Positions 16,180-25,778 of a stretch of DNA of 64,000 nucleotides are shown in pieces. Under the pieces are notes generated by a model that saw only the letters and a program-made list of their open reading frames with translations, searched no databases and was not told the DNA's origin. Both the position numbers and the translations under genes were made by a program. The stretch is from Psychrobacter sp. JCM 18900. Lineage in GTDB: Bacteria; Pseudomonadota; Gammaproteobacteria; Pseudomonadales; Moraxellaceae. The stretch spans positions 248,001 through 312,000 of the forward strand of contig NZ_CAJHBL010000003.1 in NCBI RefSeq assembly GCF_904846625.1, written 5' to 3'. Within the stretch, counting starts at the first letter, position 1; each line of letters starts with the position of its first letter.

Positions 16180-18975
16180 TTAACGCTTACGTCCAAACTT
16201 ACGCTGTTTTTTATTACTAATCTCAGTAATAGCGTGAGTGATTTCTTCTTCGTCTAAACTAGCGACTTGTTGCAAGATTTGCATCATATCAGGCGTTAGT
16301 ACGTACTTAGCATGATGAGCGATATCATTAATACGATGATCGAAAATCAATATGCCTGTTTCATCATTTTTTTGTAGATAGTCAAGACGAGTCAACGCAC
16401 TGATGAAGCTGGTAAACAAGGCGCGATCAAAGAAGTCAGGAATATCATCAGCATAGAGCACAGACAAACGCTGCCCAAGCAGATGACATAGGTCAACAAC
16501 TTCGTTTTCAGTTAAATTACCAGAGCCTTGCTGAGCAAGTAGAGCAAGCGTCATAAAGTAACGCTCAAGGCTTTGGCCAACTGGAGTTGCCAGCACTTGC
16601 AGCTGCTGATAGTGCTTACTATTAGACTCAGGCACGCTGAGCGTATCATCGCCCAAGTCAACGATGAGCCCATGAGACAGCAAGTTATCAACTTTCTTAT
16701 TGAGCGTATCAGCCAAGCCATGTGCTGGATAATATAAGAATAGCTCACTTTGTAAGAACGGATATAGCTGCTCAGCGATACTATCGAGACGGCTGCGTTT
16801 GATACGTCCGTTGCGTGCGACTAGCGCAGATAGGAACGACAGCAGGATAAAGACATGCAAAATGTTGTTGCGGAAGTAGCTAAGTAATGCTGCTTGCTTA
16901 CCTGCGACCTGAATGATATCGCCCAAGATATGCGGCGTACGCTCAATAAGTTTTAGTTTAATACCATAATCGATAATTTGCTGCGGCGTCATATCAGTGA
17001 TAACTGTATCCTCTGAGTAGACCAGCTGCTGAGCCAGACCTTGGTATAAAGCGATTTGCTCGCGGCAAATGTTTTCATCCAATGCAGCTTTCGGTGCCGA
17101 TAGTAAAACTAATGACAATAGCGATACAGGGGTGACGACTGCAGCTTTATTGATATGCTGCATGACTTTTACGCCGATGTTATCAACCATAGCGCTGGTC
17201 TTTTCATCAAGTGGTGAGTCAGTACGATCAGATGGCAAACTATTGGCTGGTACATCGAATTTCGTCATAAAATCGCTAAGGTGCAACGGCGTACCAAAGC
17301 TCAAATGCACATTACCGAAGATACGTTCGATTTTGCGGCCAACTTTGAGTAGTCCGATCAAAGACTCTGACTCTTTCGGCTTACCTTTTAGCTCACCGAC
17401 ATACGTGCCGCCTTCCATAATGCGCTCGTAACCAATATAAGTTGGAATAAATACCACAGGTTTATTGGTTTGGCGTAATTGGCTATGCACGGTCATCGCT
17501 AGCATACCCATTTTTGGCGGTAGCAATCGACCTGAACGTGAGCGACCACCTTCGATGAAGTATTCAATCGGGGTGTTACGCGTGATAAGGGTATGCATAT
17601 ATTCGCGCAGTACAGCAGTATATAGCGCGTTACCACGGAAACTACGACGAATATAAAAAGCAACGGCACCGCGTAATAGTGGGCCTAATACAGGCACATC
17701 CAAGTTGTCGCCTGCTGCGACATAAGGGATACTCAGGCCACGTTTGTAAATAACATAAGACAGTAATAGATAGTCGACATGGCTGCGATGACAAGGCACA
17801 TAAATCAGCTCATAATCGGTCGCAAGGTCACGTACTCGCTCGAAATGATGGACTTCTACGCCGTCATACAATTGCGTCCACAACCATGTCAGAAATTTAT
17901 AAAAGCCACGGATGATAGAGTGAGAGTAGTCATTGACCATCTCATTAGCATAGCCTCTGGCCTGACTGCGAGCTTCTCGAACGCTGGTCCCTTTTTCAGC
18001 TGCTTCCATCTCGATCGCATGTTTGATCGCTGGCGAGTACACCAGCTTGTCTACCAAGTTACGTCTATCTGATAGATCTGGGCCAAGCATACTGGCGCGC
18101 TGTTTATCTAAATAAATCGACAATTGCTGCTGCAACATACGAACCAGTTCACGATTACTATCAGCCGATGCGACTAGCGCATAGTTTGGCGTTTGCTCAG
18201 TATCAGCTGCTGCATTACTGTTAGTGGCCGTTGACTCTGTATCGAGTGAATCCGTCGCTGTTAAATTTGCTTTCAGTGCATCTGAGTCAAAGGTAGCAGG
18301 TCCTTCCACATCGCCTTTGAGATTATCATTGATAATGGCACGTAAGTCTTGCGGTGGATGAAACTGTACAAAAGTATCGCGGCCCATCACTCCGATATTA
18401 AATAATTGTTTAGTGATACTAGGGTCTTGCCAGTTATCAGCAGTCAGCAGCTTAAATAGCGAATCTTCTTTTTCAGGTGCGCGTCCCCACAGAATCGATA
18501 CTGGCACTAGACGTACTTTCAACTCTGGATATTGCAACACAGCAGATACTAAGCGAGAAAGGCGAGGAGACAGCTGACTGTCTTTGGCACTTGGATGAGT
18601 CAAAAATATGATGGCCGCATTTTCTTTAATATTATGGGCGGCATCATTTACTCCAACCAGTGCAGGCGGTAAGTTGTGCTCTTGCGTCTGCAAGTCAATC
18701 AGAATACTGTTGGAACGAGAGTAGTCCTGCAGTACATAAAACCGTAGCGTCTGATCATCATTATCGAATTCAGGTAGCTCGCCTAATAGCTTAGGTTTTA
18801 CGGCGATATCGAGCATCTGACCTGACAGCTTACGATACAGCTGATTGATCGGTGCATTAGAATAAGGCTTAGTAGCGATTGCATTGCCATCAGTTTCAGC
18901 AGTGTCAGCTTCAGACGCACGGTCAGTCGCGACCGGCGCTTTAAAAATCCGTTTTTTTAGGAACTTCGGTATCAT
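16180..18975 (-). CDS. plsB: Glycerol-3-phosphate 1-O-acyltransferase PlsB
   Basis: This large membrane-associated acyltransferase has the catalytic HX4D motif in CHRSHVDYLL near residue 390 and the substrate-binding FIEGGRSRSG motif about 75 residues later. It transfers an acyl group to the sn-1 position of glycerol 3-phosphate, the first step of phospholipid synthesis. Length (about 931 residues) exceeds the E. coli enzyme because of a low-complexity Thr/Asp/Ala insertion around residues 235-265 and an N-terminal extension. I chose the ATG at 18975; the earlier codon at 18987 is TTG. No strong ribosome-binding site is visible at either. Confidence 0.94.
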   Translation of the reverse strand: MIPKFLKKRIFKAPVATDRASEADTAETDGNAIATKPYSNAPINQLYRKLSGQMLDIAVKPKLLGELPEFDNDDQTLRFYVLQDYSRSNSILIDLQTQEHNLPPALVGVNDAAHNIKENAAIIFLTHPSAKDSQLSPRLSRLVSAVLQYPELKVRLVPVSILWGRAPEKEDSLFKLLTADNWQDPSITKQLFNIGVMGRDTFVQFHPPQDLRAIINDNLKGDVEGPATFDSDALKANLTATDSLDTESTATNSNAAADTEQTPNYALVASADSNRELVRMLQQQLSIYLDKQRASMLGPDLSDRRNLVDKLVYSPAIKHAIEMEAAEKGTSVREARSQARGYANEMVNDYSHSIIRGFYKFLTWLWTQLYDGVEVHHFERVRDLATDYELIYVPCHRSHVDYLLLSYVIYKRGLSIPYVAAGDNLDVPVLGPLLRGAVAFYIRRSFRGNALYTAVLREYMHTLITRNTPIEYFIEGGRSRSGRLLPPKMGMLAMTVHSQLRQTNKPVVFIPTYIGYERIMEGGTYVGELKGKPKESESLIGLLKVGRKIERIFGNVHLSFGTPLHLSDFMTKFDVPANSLPSDRTDSPLDEKTSAMVDNIGVKVMQHINKAAVVTPVSLLSLVLLSAPKAALDENICREQIALYQGLAQQLVYSEDTVITDMTPQQIIDYGIKLKLIERTPHILGDIIQVAGKQAALLSYFRNNILHVFILLSFLSALVARNGRIKRSRLDSIAEQLYPFLQSELFLYYPAHGLADTLNKKVDNLLSHGLIVDLGDDTLSVPESNSKHYQQLQVLATPVGQSLERYFMTLALLAQQGSGNLTENEVVDLCHLLGQRLSVLYADDIPDFFDRALFTSFISALTRLDYLQKNDETGILIFDHRINDIAHHAKYVLTPDMMQILQQVASLDEEEITHAITEISNKKQRKFGRKR

Positions 18976-19222
18976 AATCAGTATCAAAAATAGTCAAATA
19001 TGTTGCGCTTATGATGCCATAAAAGCCACCAAAGCGATATATAGTGTCTGTATATACTACCAATATTAATACGGTTTGGTTACGCTGTAGTGAGTGACCA
19101 ATTATACAAAATGCTCAAACATTTGAAAGTTCACATGTTTAGGGTAATAATATATTTTTATCACCGATGACTCATAAATATAGCGTCTACTTCTCTATTT
19201 CATTTTACTAAGCCTAAAACTT

Positions 19223-19711
19223 ATGACTCCAGCTATCAATCTTGCCAAAAAACGTAACCTTGATTACAAAGTACACGAATATATTCACGACAGCAATGCC
19301 GCATCGTTTGGTTTAGAAGCCGCAGAAAAACTCGGCGTAGCGGTGGCACAGGTATTTAAAACTTTAGTAGTGACTACCGATACTGGTGTGCTCGCTGTGG
19401 CGATATTACCAGTAGATAAAACACTTAATTTTAAAAAAATGGCGAAGGCGCTATCTTCTAATAAATTGTTATCCTGCAAGAAAGTACAGATGGCTGACCC
19501 CAAACAAGTAGAGCGCAGCACGGGCTATGTGTTGGGCGGCGTCAGTCCACTGGGTCAAAAAAAGCGACTAAAAACCGTGATAGATAGTACAGCTCAAGAT
19601 CAGGCCACAGTTTATGTGAGTGGTGGCCGCCGCGGTCTTGAGATTGAATTGCCGCCTGCACAGTTGGCCGCGACGCTTGATGCTTGTTTTAGTGATATCA
19701 CTGATGAATAA
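19223..19711 (+). CDS. ybaK: Cys-tRNA(Pro)/Cys-tRNA(Cys) deacylase YbaK
   Basis: The 162-residue length and sequence fit the YbaK/EbsC family of editing deacylases, which hydrolyse cysteine wrongly attached to tRNA-Pro. Typical features are the N-terminal MTPAINLAKK, the substrate pocket around VFKTLVV, the conserved Lys in GYVLGGVSPLGQKK and the terminal block RRGLEIELPP. The gene is single, diverging from plsB, with no clear ribosome-binding site. YbaK and ProX-type domains are related, but the sequence order here is YbaK-like. Confidence 0.92.
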   Translation: MTPAINLAKKRNLDYKVHEYIHDSNAASFGLEAAEKLGVAVAQVFKTLVVTTDTGVLAVAILPVDKTLNFKKMAKALSSNKLLSCKKVQMADPKQVERSTGYVLGGVSPLGQKKRLKTVIDSTAQDQATVYVSGGRRGLEIELPPAQLAATLDACFSDITDE

Positions 19712-19915
19712 AAGATTCTACGAAGGCGATAATCTACCTATTACAAAATGGCCATGTCGGTAATTTTGCTAAGCATATTTATGAGTAATCTATACTGGTT
19801 TTGCTTGTATTGAAGAGATTGTGGCGCAAGATTGTTGTAGATTGACCATAGCGATAAGGCGTAGACTTATACGCCAGCTTATCTATTATTTTTATCTACA
19901 TTTAAGGACATGCTC

Positions 19916-20290
19916 ATGCCACATTTAACCATTCAAGTGACACCCAACGTCAGTATCGCTCACGAAGAATCACTGCTCAAATCGCTAAACAAAGCATTGT
20001 GGGATAGTGGTCAGTTTAAGCTGCCTACTGATATCAAAGCACGTATTGTACCTATTAAGTCATTTCTAGTAGGTGTTGAAGACGATGAACAAGCCAATGG
20101 ATTTATTTATGCCCACCTAAAGCTGATGAGCGGACGTGATATGGCCACTCGTGACCAATTGGCTGAGCTGTTGGTTGCTACTATCGAAGAAAAAATAGGC
20201 GCAGAGCAGTCAGGGCGTGCGGCATTGCAGATATGTGTAGAAGTTGAAGAGATAAGTGCGGTCTATCATAAGAAAATGCTTGGTAGCTAA
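19916..20290 (+). CDS. 5-carboxymethyl-2-hydroxymuconate isomerase family protein
   Basis: The protein begins MPHLTIQVTPNV, matching the CHMI branch of the tautomerase superfamily, in which Pro1 exposed after removal of Met is the catalytic base. This settles the start: the ATG at 19916 has AAGGA at a good distance, whereas the one at 19910 would bury the proline and sits too close to that site. The length of 124 residues is normal. In degraders of homoprotocatechuate the enzyme isomerises an intermediate. No other gene of that pathway is nearby, so the physiological substrate here is open. Confidence 0.85.
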   Translation: MPHLTIQVTPNVSIAHEESLLKSLNKALWDSGQFKLPTDIKARIVPIKSFLVGVEDDEQANGFIYAHLKLMSGRDMATRDQLAELLVATIEEKIGAEQSGRAALQICVEVEEISAVYHKKMLGS

Positions 20291-20353
20291 CAGTGCTTGC
20301 CTTAAATTACTCATTGCTGTGTATTCTGTATAAGCAGATTTTTAGTTAAGCAT

Positions 20354-20387
20354 AAAAAAGCGCCTAAATGATAGGCGCTTTTTTATT
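20354..20387. terminator. Bidirectional terminator
   Basis: Stem AGCGCCTA and its complement around a short loop, flanked by A6 and T6. It ends both the tautomerase gene and the converging acyl-CoA dehydrogenase gene. Confidence 0.88.
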
Positions 20388-20403
20388 GATTATCGATGCA
20401 GTT

Positions 20404-22224
20404 TTAGTCTAAGAAAGAAAAGTGATCGATTTCCATTGATGTCATGCTTTCGCTTGGTGCAACCATCGCTTCTGCGTGACCAGAAGTACGTGGTAGCAAC
20501 TTATCAAAATAGAATTCAGCAGTCTGAATTTTTGCTTTGTAGAATTCTGGTGCTTCTGTGCCGCCATTTTCTAGCTTTTCATAAGCGACCGCTGCCATAC
20601 GAGCCCAATGATAACCCATCATTACGTAGCCTGAATACATTAGGAAGTCCTCTGACGCTGCTGAGATGATTTCACGATCTTTACGTGCCATCAGCATCAA
20701 GCGTACCGTCAAGGTATTCCACTCAGCACATAGCTTGGTCAATGCCCAAACGAATTTACGCATTTCTTTATCGAGTGCGTACTCGCCACACCATTTCATG
20801 ATGCTTGACGTGTAGTCACGGATAATCTTACCTTTAGACTGTAAGATAACCTTACGACCTAGTAGATCAAGTGCTTGTACGCCAGTAGTCCCTTCGTACA
20901 TCGTCGCAATACGAGCATCACGAGCGATCATCTCCATGCCCCATTCTTTGATGTAGCCGTGACCACCATAGACTTGCTGACCATGCTTAGCAGCTTCGAT
21001 ACCTAGCTCAGTTAAGAAGCCTTTTAGAATTGGCGTATAGAAGCCCAATTTGTCGTCCCACTTTTCGAACTCTTCATCATCGCCATTGACAATACCTTGT
21101 GCCATTTTGTCGGCATAACGTGCTGAATGATAAATCATTGAGCGACCGCCTTCAGCAAAGGCTTTTTGCGTCAGTAGCATACGGCGTACGTCAGCATGAT
21201 GGATGATAGCATCAGCTACTTTTTCAGGATCTTTAGTACCAGATAGCGTACGCATAGAACGACGCTCTTTGGCATATGGCAGTGCATTTTGGAAAGACAA
21301 TTCAGTATGCGCTAGACCTTGGATACCAGTACCGATACGAGCCGTGTTCATGAATGTGAACATGGCTTTTAGGCCTTTGTGCGGTTCGCCGATTAGATAG
21401 CCGACTGCGCCGTCAAAGTTCAATACACACGTCGAAGATGCGCTGATGCCCATTTTGTGCTCGATTGAACCACAAACTACGGCATTGCGCTCGCCAGCTT
21501 CACCTTCAGCGTTTGGCGTGAATTTTGGTACGATAAATAGTGAGATACCGCGCGTGCCTTCTGGTGCATTTGGTAGGCGTGCTAGGACGATATGGACGAT
21601 ATTATCTGTTAAGTCATGCTCACCGCTTGAGATAAAGATTTTGGTACCGCTGATTTTATAAGTACCGTCATCTTGTGGAATGGCTTTTGATTTAACTTGA
21701 CCCAAATCTGTACCACACTGTGGTTCAGTCAGACACATGGTACCTGCCCACGAGCCTTCAACCAACTTAGGTAGATACAGGGCTTTTTGCTCATCCGTAC
21801 CGTATTGCAGTAGCGTGTTGATACAACCTGTTGAAAGACCAGGATACATTGACCATGACCAGTTAGCAGTACCGATCATCTCAGCTTTAATAAGGTTGAT
21901 TGACGTTGGCAGATTCATACCACCGAATTCTTCAGGATATGAGATACCTTGCCAGCCGCCTTCTACAAACTGGTCATAAGCCTCTTTGAAGCCCTTTGGC
22001 GTGGTCACGACGCCAGCTTCAAAATGACAGCCTTCTTCACCACCTGATTGATAGAGCGGGGCAATGACGTTTTCAGCAAAATCAGCCATGCCTTGTAGAA
22101 TCATGTCTACAGTTTCAGGATCAGCGTTTTCGCCGTTGTCTAAGCTTTTATAATGCGTCTGATAGTCAAATACATCATTGATCAAAAATTTGATATCACG
22201 TAAGGGGGCTTTGTAAGTTAACAT
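20404..22224 (-). CDS. Acyl-CoA dehydrogenase with C-terminal extension domain
   Basis: The protein has 606 residues with an N-terminal extension, the FAD/substrate core (MCLTEPQCGTDLGQVKSKA, EHKMGISASSTCVLNFDGA) and the catalytic Glu in MYEGTTGVQALDLLGRK. The added C-terminal domain is the one found in AcdH/DmdC-type enzymes, some of which act on 3-methylmercaptopropionyl-CoA. It oxidises an acyl-CoA thioester to the enoyl-CoA, most likely in fatty-acid catabolism. Chain length specificity is not readable from sequence. The ribosome-binding site AGAGAG precedes the ATG. Confidence 0.92.
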   Translation of the reverse strand: MLTYKAPLRDIKFLINDVFDYQTHYKSLDNGENADPETVDMILQGMADFAENVIAPLYQSGGEEGCHFEAGVVTTPKGFKEAYDQFVEGGWQGISYPEEFGGMNLPTSINLIKAEMIGTANWSWSMYPGLSTGCINTLLQYGTDEQKALYLPKLVEGSWAGTMCLTEPQCGTDLGQVKSKAIPQDDGTYKISGTKIFISSGEHDLTDNIVHIVLARLPNAPEGTRGISLFIVPKFTPNAEGEAGERNAVVCGSIEHKMGISASSTCVLNFDGAVGYLIGEPHKGLKAMFTFMNTARIGTGIQGLAHTELSFQNALPYAKERRSMRTLSGTKDPEKVADAIIHHADVRRMLLTQKAFAEGGRSMIYHSARYADKMAQGIVNGDDEEFEKWDDKLGFYTPILKGFLTELGIEAAKHGQQVYGGHGYIKEWGMEMIARDARIATMYEGTTGVQALDLLGRKVILQSKGKIIRDYTSSIMKWCGEYALDKEMRKFVWALTKLCAEWNTLTVRLMLMARKDREIISAASEDFLMYSGYVMMGYHWARMAAVAYEKLENGGTEAPEFYKAKIQTAEFYFDKLLPRTSGHAEAMVAPSESMTSMEIDHFSFLD

Positions 22225-22605
22225 AATCGCTCTCTTTGGTTAGTTCGCTATCATAGACTTATGGCGCAATATCTGAGTCACAACTTATGTAAGCGATATT
22301 TACTTATTTTAGATGAGCTAGACGTTATATTAGTCATCAAGTGAATTATTAGTGGACAGCTTTCTAGTGTATTAGTTATTAGAACGTCTTTAGCGACGGA
22401 CAGCTGTTATGGCGTTGATATGATTATAAATCTTAAACAGCGACAAATATACAACTAATAACTATTATTCATGATTAATTATGTTATTAATTCATTTTAG
22501 TTTGTATAGGTAAATTGTATCTTCGCTTGAAATTATTCTATAAAGGGCTATGTAGACTCATCTAAATTCAAAGGAAAATGGACTTATCAAATAGGAAAGC
22601 CATTT
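22225..22605. other. Divergent intergenic region, no gene seen
   Basis: About 380 AT-rich bases lie between the acyl-CoA dehydrogenase and the FUSC-type gene and must hold both promoters. No clear box, repeat or RNA is visible. Confidence 0.45.
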
Positions 22606-23727
22606 ATGAGCACCTCAAAAAAGCAACAGCGAGCTTCTTGGTGGAGCGCACTATTAACTCGTATTAAGGGGTTAATCGATGGTGAGCTGAATCATTTACT
22701 CACAGTCAATCGCAGTCAGCGACCATGGCATATGCCAATCATCGCGGCGATTGCGATTAGCTTTCCGGTGTTTGTAGGGGCTTATTTTGGTGACTTGTCT
22801 TCAGGTATCAAAGCCTCGCTAGGCTCAATGATTATTTTAAACCTACCATTTTCAGGAGGACTACCACATCGGCTAGTGACAGTTATGGCTTGGGGGTTTG
22901 CGATGATACTCAGCTTTGCACTGGGTCTGATCGCGCAGTTATTACCAGTATTTCGGCTACCTGTGTTTGTGCTGATTGGCATTAGTGTAGTGATGTTAGG
23001 TCGTTACTATCGGCAACCACCACCAGCGGGATTGTTTGTGTTGATGGCGGGTGCGATTGCGCTATTTATCCCCGTGCCGATTGATCAAGTACTCTCAGCG
23101 ATAGGGCTTGTGATATTGGGTAGTGGCTCCTCGATGTTGCTAGCGCTATTCTATAGTTTGTTCTTATTGGCGACGCGTCCAGTTGCTTCTGTACCTGTCT
23201 ATGACTATCAGCCTGACATGATTAGCGATAGTCTTATCGTGGTAAGTTTTGTTAGTTTGGCATTGGTCATCGCCGTTCTGTTAGAGCTGCCTTATCCATA
23301 CTGGGCAGCGATGAGCTGTTTTATTATTATCCAAGGTATGCAGCTACGAACCATGTGGATCAAGCAGTTGCATCGGTTGTTAGGTACATTAGCTGGCATG
23401 GGAGTGGCGGGCTGGATGCTGTCTTGGGGACTATCAGGATGGGGCATTGCTATCGCGATACTATGTATGATGTTTTTGATTGAGTCATTTGTGGATCGGC
23501 ATTATGGACTGGCGGTGATATTTATCACGCCGCTGACGATATTTATCGCTGAGTACGGTAGTACGATGTCAGTGCCACCAGTCGCTGGAGACGTTATCCA
23601 AGCGCGTATGATTGATACGGTGCTCGGCTGCGTGATTGGATTGAGTGGTGGTCTGGCGATACACTCTACGCGATTGCGTGTACCGCTACGCCGTTTTGAA
23701 AATTGGCTACTACTACGTTTTAGTTAA
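22606..23727 (+). CDS. FUSC-family inner-membrane protein
   Basis: This 373-residue protein has a short basic N-terminus and about ten hydrophobic helices arranged as two related sets (the first from about residue 43 to 195, the second from about 208 to 350). That pattern fits the FUSC/aromatic-acid-exporter family, here without the cytoplasmic domains of the larger AaeB-type members. The motif YPYWAAMSCFIIIQG at the start of the second set is typical of the family. A role in export of small aromatic or toxic compounds is inference. The ribosome-binding site AGGAAAG is clear. Confidence 0.78.
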   Translation: MSTSKKQQRASWWSALLTRIKGLIDGELNHLLTVNRSQRPWHMPIIAAIAISFPVFVGAYFGDLSSGIKASLGSMIILNLPFSGGLPHRLVTVMAWGFAMILSFALGLIAQLLPVFRLPVFVLIGISVVMLGRYYRQPPPAGLFVLMAGAIALFIPVPIDQVLSAIGLVILGSGSSMLLALFYSLFLLATRPVASVPVYDYQPDMISDSLIVVSFVSLALVIAVLLELPYPYWAAMSCFIIIQGMQLRTMWIKQLHRLLGTLAGMGVAGWMLSWGLSGWGIAIAILCMMFLIESFVDRHYGLAVIFITPLTIFIAEYGSTMSVPPVAGDVIQARMIDTVLGCVIGLSGGLAIHSTRLRVPLRRFENWLLLRFS

Positions 23728-23758
23728 TAGCCATAGCTCTACAATGCTTTCTCTTTGA

Positions 23759-24622
23759 TTAACGGTCTTTATTTAACGCTGTTGTCGCTTGTGCTACATC
23801 GATAGTATGCCCAGTCCAACGCTCAAAGCTTAAAGCGGCTTGACCGATAAGCATACCGTAGCCTTCTGAGGTCTGTGCACCACGAGCAGAAAAATGCTGC
23901 AAGAATGGCAGCGGACGACCATACATCATGTCGTAAGCGTATTGACAGTTTAGAGCATCATCTAGCGGTAGCGTATCACCTGATAGACCGATAGAAGTGG
24001 CATTAATAATAATGTCAAAAGAGCTACTAAGTTCATTGGTCGCGCAAACCTCGATATTTTGGTCGTCGATTACTGAGCTGGCCGCACTGAGCTCATTTAC
24101 CAAATCGGCTGCCTTAGACACGGTGCGATTGGCGATCGTGAGAGAGTTAATACCTGCTTCAAATAACGGTAATACCACGCCACGCGCTGCACCGCCTGCA
24201 CCTATTAGCGCCACACGAGCATCGGTCAGCGGCCAGTCCATACTCATAATGTGATTGATAAGTCCTTGTCCATCCGTGTTATCACCATAGAGTGCATCAG
24301 TGATTGGCCCGCCGCTTTCTAGTAGTGCTTTGTTCAATAGTAACGTATTGACTGCACCTGCCGTCTTGGCATGTTCTGATAAACCACCACGCGCTGCGCA
24401 GCAGTCATAAGCGACTTGTTTAAAAGGAACTGTCACGTTAGCGCCCACACCGCCACCGCAAAAAAACGCCTCAACGACAGCTGTAAAACTGGCGGTATCA
24501 TCAGGGCAGTACTGACGCTGATAGCTAATATCAATCCCTGCTTGTACAGCAAACTGCTCATGAATTTCAGGAGATTTACTATGGGCGATTGGATTGCCAA
24601 TAACGATAAAGTGTTGGGTCAT
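23759..24622 (-). CDS. aroE: Shikimate dehydrogenase
   Basis: The enzyme reduces 3-dehydroshikimate to shikimate with NADPH in aromatic amino-acid synthesis. Substrate motifs are GNPIAHSKSP near the N-terminus and GANVTVPFKQ, which holds the catalytic Lys, with NTDGQG further on. The NADP-binding motif GAGGAARG lies near residue 130-140, and the C-terminal SEGYGMLIGQA is characteristic. Length (287) is normal for AroE. The gene converges with the FUSC gene, with 31 bases between stops. Confidence 0.95.
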   Translation of the reverse strand: MTQHFIVIGNPIAHSKSPEIHEQFAVQAGIDISYQRQYCPDDTASFTAVVEAFFCGGGVGANVTVPFKQVAYDCCAARGGLSEHAKTAGAVNTLLLNKALLESGGPITDALYGDNTDGQGLINHIMSMDWPLTDARVALIGAGGAARGVVLPLFEAGINSLTIANRTVSKAADLVNELSAASSVIDDQNIEVCATNELSSSFDIIINATSIGLSGDTLPLDDALNCQYAYDMMYGRPLPFLQHFSARGAQTSEGYGMLIGQAALSFERWTGHTIDVAQATTALNKDR

Positions 24623-25097
24623 AAATAGTCCGCTGGCTAAAAAACAAAAATACTATCAAAGAAGCAATAAGTAGTGCTCAATCATCATAAGGGATAACGC
24701 TATGATTGACAAACCAAGAGGCTATTACCAATCGATTATTAAAAAGCGACAGCGTTAGTCAGAGGCTGCCTTATCGCTTTTGAAAATAAATTATGATATT
24801 GAAGCAGCTTTAGGTAATTAGTACGCAGGCAGTTTTCTACTTTCTACTGAAGAGAAGGTCGTTTTAGTACGTTATATATTTAACAAATCTGTACTCTCGG
24901 GGAGTGCTCCGCGTAACGTAAAAGGTAGTCAAGTGCTGAGCAGTTGGGTAAACTATAAAATATGGAAACCTATATCAATATGCTGTAATGACTGCTAGAT
25001 TATAATGTTTGTGAAATATGCTCTTTATTGAAAACTATTCGTTATCAGCGGCGTTCCTGCCAGCTCGTTAATACTATTTCGAGATCAATCTAAAAGT
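24623..25097. other. Intergenic region, no gene seen
   Basis: About 475 bases between divergent aroE and the lipoprotein gene. There is a short imperfect inverted repeat near 24895-24925, but no gene, RNA or clear promoter that I can support. Confidence 0.45.
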
Positions 25098-25775
25098 GTG
25101 AGTAAATTATCCATGTGGAATCCTAACCTACAGACCCTTCTAGTCGGTACGATAATGGCAGTTAGTGTGACGCTCAGTGGCTGTGATAGCACCAAAGAAG
25201 ATGCTCCAAATCCAGATGCTGAGACCACTGAGCAGGCAACAAAGAATGAGCCAGTACAGGACAGCGCAAACAATCCTGACCTAGATGGTGCCACTGCTCA
25301 GCAAGGCACGCCAGTGAGATATGATGTCGCAGCATGGGGTACGGATAAGGTTGAGTCGCTCGCTGTGGATGAGTTAGATAGTATAAAATCGGTGTTTGGC
25401 GAAGTGATGAGTACTGACGAAAACAGCCTAGACTATGCCAGTAATCCAGCGGCAAAATATCGCTTTATGAAAACGGATGCGCCTTATCTAGATATCATCG
25501 ACTCTGAAAAATATCTAGAGCTAGGCTGGTACTATGCCAATCCTACTGACACAGACAAAGAAAAAGAGCTGAGCCAAAACCACGCCAAAAAAGCCTATCA
25601 GCTATCGCGTCAATTGATGGGCGATGATGGCGGAAAAATGGTTGCTGATATGCTCAATAGTCAAATCATTAAAAATAGAATCGTCGGTGGACAAAAAATA
25701 GAGCTAGCAAAATGCGAGTTTTATAGTTGCATGCTGGTTATCAATAAAGCCGCTGCTCAAGCAGACAATAGCTAA
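25098..25775 (+). CDS. Putative lipoprotein of unknown function
   Basis: The N-terminus is a lipoprotein signal peptide ending in the lipobox LSGC, with Cys at residue 29 if the GTG at 25098 is used; an ATG at 25113 is an alternative start. After the Cys comes a disordered Asp/Glu/Thr/Gln-rich stretch of about 45 residues. A globular domain follows, with SLAVDELDSIKSVFGEV, YRFMKTDAPYLDI and LELGWYYANPT, ending with two Cys in KCEFYSCML. I do not recognise the family. The stop codon is only three bases before the pabC start, so it is co-transcribed with pabC. Confidence 0.75.
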   Translation: MSKLSMWNPNLQTLLVGTIMAVSVTLSGCDSTKEDAPNPDAETTEQATKNEPVQDSANNPDLDGATAQQGTPVRYDVAAWGTDKVESLAVDELDSIKSVFGEVMSTDENSLDYASNPAAKYRFMKTDAPYLDIIDSEKYLELGWYYANPTDTDKEKELSQNHAKKAYQLSRQLMGDDGGKMVADMLNSQIIKNRIVGGQKIELAKCEFYSCMLVINKAAAQADNS

Positions 25776-25778
25776 ATC